This document shows positions 46,586 through 53,255 of a stretch of DNA of 56,342 nucleotides, piece after piece. The notes under the pieces are model-generated. The model made no database searches. It saw only the letters and a list, made by a program, of their open reading frames with translations, and was not told the origin of the DNA. Position 1 is the first letter of the stretch; every line of letters begins with the position of its first letter. The stretch comes from Amycolatopsis acidicola. GTDB taxonomy: Bacteria > Actinomycetota > Actinomycetes > Mycobacteriales > Pseudonocardiaceae. The stretch spans positions 1 through 56,342 of the forward strand of contig NZ_VMNW02000056.1 of NCBI RefSeq assembly GCF_007713735.2, written 5' to 3'. Both the position numbers and the translations under genes were made by a program.

Positions 46586-48706
46586 TCAGGTGTTGATCAC
46601 CGCGAGTACCTCGTCACCGAAGCGCTCGACCTTGCTCGGTCCGATTCCCGAAATCGCCACGAGCGCACCCCGGTCGGCAGGCTGCTGCTCGGCGATCGCC
46701 AGCAAGGTCGCGTCGGTGAAGACCACGAAAGCCGGCACCTTCAGTTCCCTGGCACGGTTCGTGCGCCAGTCCTTCAGCCTGGCGAACAACTGCTCGTCCA
46801 AATTAGACGGACACCGCCCGCACCGCCCGAGTTTGATCTCCATCGTCTCGAGCAAAGGTCCCTCGCACACCCGGCAGCGCGGTTTGGGGCCGCCTTTGGC
46901 CGCCTGTGCGCGTGTGGGGCGGGCTGCCGGGTGGTGCTCCGGCAACAGTCCGTAGAGGAAACGGCTCCGCCTGCGGTTGCGACGGCCGCCGGGGTGCCGT
47001 GACAGCGACCACGACAACCACAGGTGTTCGCGGGCGCGGGTGACACCGACGTAGAACAGCCTGCGTTCTTCCTCGATCGCATTGTCGTCGCCATCGGCGT
47101 GCAGGATCGGCATAGTGCCTTCGGCCAGGCCGACGAGGAACACCGCGTCCCACTCCAAGCCCTTCGCCGCGTGCAGCGAAGCCAACGTCACCCCCTCCAC
47201 CGTCGGCGGATGCTGAGCCGCCGCCCGCTGCTCCAACTCGGCGACGTAGCGAGGAAGGTTTGCTCCATCGAGGGAAGCCGCCAATTCTTCCGCGACCTCG
47301 ACCAGTGACAGCAGAGCATCCCAGCGTTCTTTGGCGGCACCGCCACCAGGCGGGGGCTGGTCCGTCAGGCCGACACGGGCCAAGACGGATCGGACCGCGG
47401 TCACGAGTTCGGTCGGCGGTGGATCAGCCGCAGCCGTACGCAGGGCGACCATCGCCTGCCGCACCTCACGACGATCGAAGAACCGTTCGCCACCGCGGAC
47501 CAGATATGGGACGCCGACCTCCGCGAGCGCCTGCTCGTAAGCCTCGGACTGGGCGTTGACCCGGTACAGGATCGCGATCTCGCTCGCCGATACACCGGCG
47601 TCGAGGAGGTAGCGGACTCGCGCCGCGACAGCCGCGGCCTCGCTCTGCTCGTCATCGAACTCCCCGAACCGGGGTTCCGGTCCCGCCGGTCGCTGGCCGA
47701 TCAGCTGCAACCTGGAGCCGGCCGGACGGTTGCGCGCGGCCCCGATAACCCGATTCGCCAGGTCCACGACCTGGGGCGTCGAACGATAGTCCCGTTCGAG
47801 CCGGACCACCGTCGCCTCCGGGTACCTGCGCGTGAACTCCAGCAGCGGCCGAGGCGACGCTCCGCCGAACGAGTAAATGGTCTGATTCGCGTCACCCACG
47901 ACAGTCAGGTCGTCCCGCCCACCGAGCCAGGCATCAAGGAGCCTTTGCTGCAGCGGCGTGACGTCCTGGTACTCGTCGACGACGAAGCATCGATACCGTT
48001 CACGGAACTCACGCGCCACCTCACCGTGTTCTTCCAGGATGGCCGTGGTCTGCAGCAGGAGGTCGTCGAAGTCGAGCACCTGCGCCGAGTTCTTGGCCGT
48101 TTCATAGGCCTGGTAGACCTCGGCCATCTGCTTCAGCGACGTCGGCGTGTCGCGCTGGGCACGGACCGCGGCAGCCGGATAGTCGTCCGGGCTGATCAGC
48201 GACGCCTTCGCCCATTCGATCTCACTCGCGAGGTCCCGGAGGAATTCCCCCTCGGTGCCGAGGCCGACCCGGTGCGCGGCCTGCCCGACCAGCCGGAGCT
48301 TGCCCTCGACCAAGTCCCACATCCGGTCACCGATCACACGCGGCCAGAAGTACCGCAGCTGGCGGCGGGCCGCGGCGTGGAAGGTCAACGCCTGCGCCCC
48401 CTCGACGCCGAGCGCACGCAACCGCGTACGAAGCTCACCCGCCGCGCGCGCCGTGAAGGTCACCGCAAGAATCTGACCAGAGGAAACATGCCCTGACCGA
48501 ACGAGGTGGGCGATGCGATGCGTGATGGTTCTGGTCTTGCCCGTGCCCGCGCCCGCCAGCACGCACACCGGTCCACGCGGGGCGGCAGCGGCGGCGCGCT
48601 GTTCCGGGTCGAGCCCGTCCAACAGTCCAGGCCGGTTCGTCGTCGGAGGTGCGTCAACCACCGTCGCATCCTCGCAGAGGGGGCCGACAGATTCGACGAA
48701 GGCCAC
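46586..48706 (-). CDS. uvrD2: ATP-dependent DNA helicase UvrD2
   Basis: The 706-residue superfamily 1 helicase starts at a GTG. Motifs are clear: LDPEQRAAA (Q), AGAGTGKTRTITHRI (I), ILAVTFTARAAGELRTRL (Ia), FVVDEYQDVTPLQQRLLDAW (II), LTVVGDANQTIYSFGGASP (III), VVRLERDYRS (IV), VTLASLHAAKGLEWDAVFLV (V) and LFYVGVTRAREHLWLSW (VI). A Cys-rich tetrad (CRVCEGPL, CGRCP) and a C-terminal HRDC domain (FVVFTDATLLAIAEQQPADR) follow, which is the UvrD2 architecture. It lies divergently 20 bp from the DUF4191 gene. Confidence 0.95.
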   Translation of the reverse strand: MAFVESVGPLCEDATVVDAPPTTNRPGLLDGLDPEQRAAAAAPRGPVCVLAGAGTGKTRTITHRIAHLVRSGHVSSGQILAVTFTARAAGELRTRLRALGVEGAQALTFHAAARRQLRYFWPRVIGDRMWDLVEGKLRLVGQAAHRVGLGTEGEFLRDLASEIEWAKASLISPDDYPAAAVRAQRDTPTSLKQMAEVYQAYETAKNSAQVLDFDDLLLQTTAILEEHGEVAREFRERYRCFVVDEYQDVTPLQQRLLDAWLGGRDDLTVVGDANQTIYSFGGASPRPLLEFTRRYPEATVVRLERDYRSTPQVVDLANRVIGAARNRPAGSRLQLIGQRPAGPEPRFGEFDDEQSEAAAVAARVRYLLDAGVSASEIAILYRVNAQSEAYEQALAEVGVPYLVRGGERFFDRREVRQAMVALRTAAADPPPTELVTAVRSVLARVGLTDQPPPGGGAAKERWDALLSLVEVAEELAASLDGANLPRYVAELEQRAAAQHPPTVEGVTLASLHAAKGLEWDAVFLVGLAEGTMPILHADGDDNAIEEERRLFYVGVTRAREHLWLSWSLSRHPGGRRNRRRSRFLYGLLPEHHPAARPTRAQAAKGGPKPRCRVCEGPLLETMEIKLGRCGRCPSNLDEQLFARLKDWRTNRARELKVPAFVVFTDATLLAIAEQQPADRGALVAISGIGPSKVERFGDEVLAVINT

Positions 48707-48726
48707 TCGGCCGTATCCTGGGTGAT

Positions 48727-49455
48727 ATGGCGGGAAAGCAGGACAAAGAAGCTGCCAAGCAGGCGAAGAAGGAGAAGCGCGCGGCGAGCAAGGCTCGGCG
48801 CGGGCAGATCTTCGAAGCGTTCAAGGTGCAGCGCCGCGAGGACAAGGCGCTCATTCCGTGGATGCTCGGATCGGTCATCGTCGTCGCGGGCGTGGTGTTC
48901 GGTGTCGGGTTCTTCTTCAACGCGCAGTGGATCCTGCTGCCGCTCGGGATCGTCCTGGGGATCCTGGCCGCCGTGATCATCTTCGGCCGCCGGGTGCAGA
49001 AGACGGTGTATTCGAAAGCGGACGGCCAGCCGGGCGCCGCGGGCTGGGCGCTGGACAACATGCGTGGCAACTGGCGGGTGACCCAGACGGTGGCCGCGAC
49101 GACTCAGCTCGACGCGGTGCATCGCGTGCTCGGCGGGCCAGGGGTGATCCTGGTCGGCGAGGGTGCGCCGCACCGGGTGAAGAACCTGGTCTCGCAGGAG
49201 AAGAAGCGGGTCGCGCGCCTGGTCGGCGATACGCCGATCTACGAGGTCATTGTCGGCAATGACGAGGACCAGGTCTCGTTGCGCCGACTGCAGCCATACC
49301 TGATGAAGCTGCCGCGCAACCTGAAGGCGCCGCAGGTCGACGCGCTCGAAGCGAAGCTCGCCGCGCTCGGCAACCGGGGCGCCGCAATGCCGAAGGGCCC
49401 AATCCCGCAGGGCGCCAAGATGCGGAACGTTCAGCGAACCATCCGCCGCCGCTGA
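48727..49455 (+). CDS. DUF4191 membrane protein
   Basis: The 242-residue protein has a Lys/Ala-rich N-terminus (KQDKEAAKQAKKEKRAASKA), two adjacent helices (LIPWMLGSVIVVAGVVFGVG, WILLPLGIVLGILAAVIIFG) and a soluble C-terminal domain (WALDNMRGNWRVTQTVAATT, AVHRVLGGPGVILVGEGAPH). It matches the DUF4191 family (Rv2219). Its function is unknown. The gene order DUF4191, RDD, glnA is conserved, here with an AbiEi-like gene inserted in between. Confidence 0.9.
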   Translation: MAGKQDKEAAKQAKKEKRAASKARRGQIFEAFKVQRREDKALIPWMLGSVIVVAGVVFGVGFFFNAQWILLPLGIVLGILAAVIIFGRRVQKTVYSKADGQPGAAGWALDNMRGNWRVTQTVAATTQLDAVHRVLGGPGVILVGEGAPHRVKNLVSQEKKRVARLVGDTPIYEVIVGNDEDQVSLRRLQPYLMKLPRNLKAPQVDALEAKLAALGNRGAAMPKGPIPQGAKMRNVQRTIRRR

Positions 49456-49473
49456 CCCTCCCGATCCTCACAA

Positions 49474-49517
49474 CAAGGGATGTTTGCTACCCACCAGGCC
49501 GCAGCAAACATCCCTTG
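49474..49517. repeat. Intergenic palindrome, copy 5
   Basis: CAAGGGATGTTTGCT at 49474-49488 pairs with AGCAAACATCCCTTG at 49503-49517. The loop side (ACCCACCAGGCCGC) is longer and less paired than in other copies. It lies downstream of the DUF4191 stop and upstream of the next gene on the same strand. Confidence 0.88.
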
Positions 49518-49587
49518 CTCCTTCTTCGGGGTCGGCGCTCGAGGGACAACGACCAAAACTGTCGGTGGGTAGTTGCATGATGACCGT

Positions 49588-50600
49588 GTGCCACCCACGT
49601 GCGCGCCGGACGACACGGCGCTGATCGACAAATTCCCAGGCGGCGTCGCCCCCAGGGCGACGCTCGTCGCGCGCGGAATGTCGCATTCGACCATCTCGGC
49701 GCGCTGCCGCCCAGGACAGCCGTGGCAGCGCCCCATCCCCGGCGTCATCGTGCTGAACAACGGTCCGCTCACCCGACACCAGCTGGCTCGCTCAGCACTG
49801 GTTCACGCCGGACGTGGCGCAATGCTGACGGGCATTACGGCCGCAAGGCTGCACGGCGTCGAAGCACTGCCAGAAGACAGGCAGGTGCACGTGCTGATCC
49901 CGCACCGCAGGGGCGTCGGTTCCTGGGGATTCGCGGTCGTCGAACGAACCATTCACGCGCCCGAACCGACCGAGATCGATGGCCTGCCCGTAGTGCCGCT
50001 GAGCAGGGCATTGTTCGACGCCGCGCGCCGGATGGATCAACTGGCCGAAGTGCGCGCGATGATCGTGGACGCCGTCAGCCGCGGCTTGTGCACCACGCAA
50101 GAGATACGACGGGAGGTCAAGCGAGGCAGCACCATCGGCTCAGCTTTGGTCCGTCGTGTTCTGCGCGAACTCAGGCAGAGCCTGATCGGCACGATGGCCA
50201 AGTGGGCGAAGCAAGCCCTGCGGCTGGGCAAGATCCCGGAGCCGGAGTGGCGACACCACGTCAGGGACGCACGCGGGATAACGCTCCAGGCCTATTGGAC
50301 CGCGCACCGCGTCGCGTGGCATATCGATACCTGCGAGCTCGGCCCCGCTCAGCCTGTTCCGGAGCCACGGACCGGAACTGATGAGCTGATCGTGCGAACG
50401 CGGCTATCCGACCTCCGCGCCAACCCCAGGAAGCGCTCAAGGCGCTTCAATACGCGTTCGGGCGCGTCAGAACTCGGCCGCCACCAGCCGCCACGCCTGT
50501 TGGGGCCGGCGTCAACGCATCCGCACGACCACAGTGCCGGTCAGCCGGTCGAGCCAGCTACGGCCGTCGAGATTGCGGACAGCTGCGGGAATGATCAAGA
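49588..50600 (+). CDS. AbiEi-like protein, paralog 2, with probable C-terminal frameshift
   Basis: The frame begins at GTG 49588 (an in-frame TTG is at 49573) and parallels the gene at 43234: ATLVARGMSHSTISARCRPG, LVHAGRGAMLTGITAARLHG, EDRQVHVLIPHRRGVGSWGF and ITLQAYWTAHRVAWHI. After RTRLSDLRAN at about 50425 the original frame becomes unlike the paralog and runs on antisense across the whole RDD gene. One extra C in the run near 50428 would instead give NPQEALKALQYAFGRVRTRP, which aligns with the paralog's end (DNAKATVRELTSAFANAARR). A one-base loss, real or an assembly error, is therefore likely. The end given is the stop in that shifted frame and is approximate. Confidence 0.6.
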
Positions 50601-50997
50601 ACGTCAAAGCTCCGCGAACGATCGCCCGCCACAACCCAGGCGTCGAAGCGCCGTCGAGTCTGCCGACCCGTATCCCGGTCGCCGCCATCCCGGGAGTGAA
50701 CCCGAAGAGCGCCACCGGGATGACGGTCAGTACGGCCCACACCACGATGGACCACAGGTTGAACGTTTGCATGACGGCCGGATCCTGGAAATTCGGCCGG
50801 AAGAACAAGGAGGTGATCAGCGAGGCGAGGACGAGGTCTGCCACCAAAGCGAGCAGACGAGAACCGCCCCGGGCTACCGAACCCACCCCGCTCTCGGGCA
50901 GGCCGAGCCGTTCGCCACGCCACCGCGGGGGCTCTTCGCTACCGGTGTTCAGGCCGGTAGTGGAGCCTGACAGCCACTCGCCAGTCCATCTCGCCAC
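50512..50997 (-). CDS. RDD family membrane protein
   Basis: The 161-residue protein has the RDD layout: RLLALVADLVLASLITSLFF (first helix, with Arg-x-x-x-x-x-x-Asp), WSIVVWAVLTVIPVALFGFT (second), GMAATGIRVGRLD (the conserved loop) and GLWRAIVRGALTFLIIPAAV (third helix). It is the counterpart of Rv2219A, next to glnA. Its function is unknown; RDD proteins can act in transport. It is divergent from glnA across about 170 bp. Confidence 0.9.
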   Translation of the reverse strand: MARWTGEWLSGSTTGLNTGSEEPPRWRGERLGLPESGVGSVARGGSRLLALVADLVLASLITSLFFRPNFQDPAVMQTFNLWSIVVWAVLTVIPVALFGFTPGMAATGIRVGRLDGASTPGLWRAIVRGALTFLIIPAAVRNLDGRSWLDRLTGTVVVRMR

Positions 50998-51064
50998 CCC
51001 TCCAGGGTATGCCGTGGTGAAAACATACCCTGGCCTGGTCGTCCGGCGCAGATCACAGAACCCG

Positions 51065-51102
51065 TTAACATCCGTGAAACATACGGGTGACGGTCGGGCA
51101 AC
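51065..51102. promoter_or_regulatory. GlnR operator upstream of glnA
   Basis: TTAAC, GAAAC, GTGAC and GCAAC occur in this order, each separated by exactly six bases. This is the published double GlnR box pattern (gTnAc-n6-GaAAc-n6-GtnAC-n6-GAAAc) with two mismatches. It ends 67 bp before the glnA start, so GlnR probably controls glnA in response to nitrogen supply. Whether it also acts on the divergent RDD gene is unclear. Confidence 0.82.
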
Positions 51103-51169
51103 ACCACGCTCTTAGCGTTAGCCGAAGAGAGTACTGCCCCCGGCAACAGCGGCGAAGGAGTTACAGAGG

Positions 51170-52594
51170 GTGTCCACTACTCCAGACGATATCCAACGTC
51201 TCATCACGGATGAGAACGTGCAGTTTGTCGATGTCAGGTTCTGCGACCTGCCGGGCGTCATGCAGCACTTCACCGTCCCCGCCAAGGCGTTCGACAACGA
51301 CGCCTTCGAGGAAGGCCTCGCCTTCGACGGGTCCTCGGTCCGTGGTTTCCAGTCCATCCACGAGTCGGACATGCTCCTGCTGCCCGACGCGGAGACCGCG
51401 CGGATCGACCCGTTCCGCAAGGAGAAGACGCTTTCGCTGAACTTCTTCGTGCACGATCCGTTCACCCGCGAGGCTTACAGCCGCGACCCGCGCAACATCG
51501 CGCGCAAGGCGGAGCAGTACATCGCCGAGTCCGGTGTCGCCGACACGGTGTTCTTCGGCCCCGAGGCCGAGTTCTACGTGTTCGACTCGGTCCGCTTCGA
51601 CTCCTCCGAGAACGGCTCCTTCCACGAGATCGACTCGGTCGAGGGCTGGTGGAACACGGGCCGCGACGAAGAGGGCGGCAACCGCGGCTACAAGACCAAG
51701 TACAAGGGTGGCTACTTCCCCGTTCCGCCGGTCGACCACTTCGCCGACCTGCGTGACGAAATCAGCCAGAAGCTGATCAACTCCGGCTTCACGCTGGAGC
51801 GGGCGCACCACGAGGTGGGCACCGCAGGCCAGGCCGAGATCAACTACAAGTTCAACACGCTGCTGCACGCTGCGGACGACCTGCAGCTGTTCAAGTACAT
51901 CGTGAAGAACACCGCATGGAACGCTGGCAAGACCGCGACCTTCATGCCGAAGCCGCTCTTCGGTGACAACGGTTCCGGGATGCACTGCCACCAGTCGCTG
52001 TGGAAGGACGGCCAGCCGCTGTTCTACGACGAGTCCGGTTACGCCGGCCTGTCGGACATGGCGCGTCACTACATCGGCGGCATCCTGGCCCACGCGCCGA
52101 GCTTGCTGGCCTTCACCAACCCGACGGTGAACTCTTACCACCGTCTGGTGCCGGGCTACGAAGCGCCGGTCAGCCTGGTGTACTCGCAGCGCAACCGCTC
52201 GGCTTGCGTGCGTATCCCGATCACGGGCACCAACGCGAAGGCGAAGCGCATCGAGTTCCGCTGCCCCGACTCGTCCGGTAACCCGTACCTGGCGTTCGCG
52301 GCCATGATGATGGCGGGCCTGGACGGCATCAAGAACAAGATCGAGCCGGCCGACCCGATCGACAAGGACCTCTACGAGCTTCCGCCGGAGGAGGCCAAGG
52401 ACGTCAAGCAGGTTCCGGCCGACCTCGGCTCCGTGCTCGACAACCTGGAGTCCGACCACGACTTCCTCACCGAGGGAGGCGTCTTTACTCCCGACCTGAT
52501 CGAGACCTGGATCTCGCTGAAGCGGGAGACGGAGATCGACCCGCTGCGGCTGCGTCCGCACCCGTACGAGTTCGCGCTGTACTACGACGTGTAA
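51170..52594 (+). CDS. glnA: Glutamine synthetase type I
   Basis: The 474-residue enzyme makes glutamine from glutamate, ammonia and ATP. It starts at a GTG with AAGGAG ten bases upstream. Signatures include FDGSSVRGFQSIHESDMLL, EAEFYVFDS, HHEVGTAGQAEINYKFNTLL, the ATP-site region FMPKPLFGDNGSGMHCHQSL, NPTVNSYHRLVPGYEAPVSL and the adenylylation loop KDLYELPPEE with its tyrosine at about 402. That tyrosine is the target of GlnE, encoded 660 bp downstream on the other strand. It has a GlnR box upstream and a strong hairpin downstream. It corresponds to mycobacterial glnA1. Confidence 0.97.
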   Translation: MSTTPDDIQRLITDENVQFVDVRFCDLPGVMQHFTVPAKAFDNDAFEEGLAFDGSSVRGFQSIHESDMLLLPDAETARIDPFRKEKTLSLNFFVHDPFTREAYSRDPRNIARKAEQYIAESGVADTVFFGPEAEFYVFDSVRFDSSENGSFHEIDSVEGWWNTGRDEEGGNRGYKTKYKGGYFPVPPVDHFADLRDEISQKLINSGFTLERAHHEVGTAGQAEINYKFNTLLHAADDLQLFKYIVKNTAWNAGKTATFMPKPLFGDNGSGMHCHQSLWKDGQPLFYDESGYAGLSDMARHYIGGILAHAPSLLAFTNPTVNSYHRLVPGYEAPVSLVYSQRNRSACVRIPITGTNAKAKRIEFRCPDSSGNPYLAFAAMMMAGLDGIKNKIEPADPIDKDLYELPPEEAKDVKQVPADLGSVLDNLESDHDFLTEGGVFTPDLIETWISLKRETEIDPLRLRPHPYEFALYYDV

Positions 52595-52611
52595 GTCGGC
52601 ACCCTCAGCGC

Positions 52612-52648
52612 AGGGCGCTGACCGGCGGAAAACGCTGGTCAGCGCCCT
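52612..52648 (+). terminator. Hairpin terminator of glnA
   Basis: AGGGCGCTGACC at 52612-52623 pairs perfectly with GGTCAGCGCCCT at 52637-52648 around a 13-nt loop, 17 bp after the glnA stop. A short T-rich stretch (GTTCCAGTTTT) follows. The remaining 127 bp to the convergent thioesterase gene show no gene. Confidence 0.75.
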
Positions 52649-52775
52649 GTTCCAGTTTTACCGCCCGTCGGGAGCCTTATACGCCGTCCCGGGGGGTGTC
52701 CACCATTGAACGTTTGCTCCGATGGAGCGCGGGCCTGGGGCTGGTCGGCTCCCGCGTCAGCCTGTGAACCTCTCG

Positions 52776-53210
52776 CTATTCGGCGGTAGAGAGCATGGCG
52801 AGGTCGTAACCGGCCTGCTCCAGCCGCCCTCGGGGGTTCTCGACGAGCTTGCGGCGCTCAAGGTCCATGATGCCGAGGGTGCAGGTGATTTCGGCCGACA
52901 GCGTCCCGTCGGTTTTCACGATGGTCTGCGCGGCCTCGAAGGTCTTGCCCGTACCGAACTTGAAGTCGCAGGTCACGTTCACGACGTCACCCTGTCGCAG
53001 TTCGCGCCGGTAGCTGATCTGCGACGCGAGCAGCACAGGCGCGACGTTCTCGTCACGAAGGCGGTTTTGCTCCCCCGCAGCCGCCTCCATCAGCTCGATT
53101 CGCGCGACCTCCCCGTAGGAGTGGTACACGGCGTGGTTGAGGTGGCCAAGAGGGTCCAGCTCGTACAGCCGCACCTTGATCTCGACGCTGTAGGGTTCGC
53201 GCGCAGTCAC
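52776..53210 (-). CDS. Hotdog-fold acyl-CoA thioesterase-like protein (4HBT)
   Basis: The 144-residue protein shows the 4-hydroxybenzoyl-CoA thioesterase pattern: YSVEIKVRLYELDPLGHLNH, AVYHSYGEVARIELMEAAAG, where the Asp-x-x-Gly-His-Leu-Asn motif holds the catalytic Asp and the Asn/His. Strands VVNVTCDFKFGTGKTFEAAQ and LSAEITCTLGIMDLERRKLV complete the hotdog. The acyl substrate is unknown. It lies between glnA and glnE, 45 bp downstream of glnE on the same strand. Confidence 0.88.
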   Translation of the reverse strand: MTAREPYSVEIKVRLYELDPLGHLNHAVYHSYGEVARIELMEAAAGEQNRLRDENVAPVLLASQISYRRELRQGDVVNVTCDFKFGTGKTFEAAQTIVKTDGTLSAEITCTLGIMDLERRKLVENPRGRLEQAGYDLAMLSTAE

Positions 53211-53255
53211 CCAACCACTGTAAAACGCGTTCTGCAGGCTGATCTGTGAGACTCG

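Noticed and set aside
50620..50970. Extension of the second AbiEi-like frame across the RDD gene
   Set aside because: The extension is Arg/His/Gly-rich, antisense to a clear RDD protein, and diverges from the paralog. A frameshift near 50428 explains it better.
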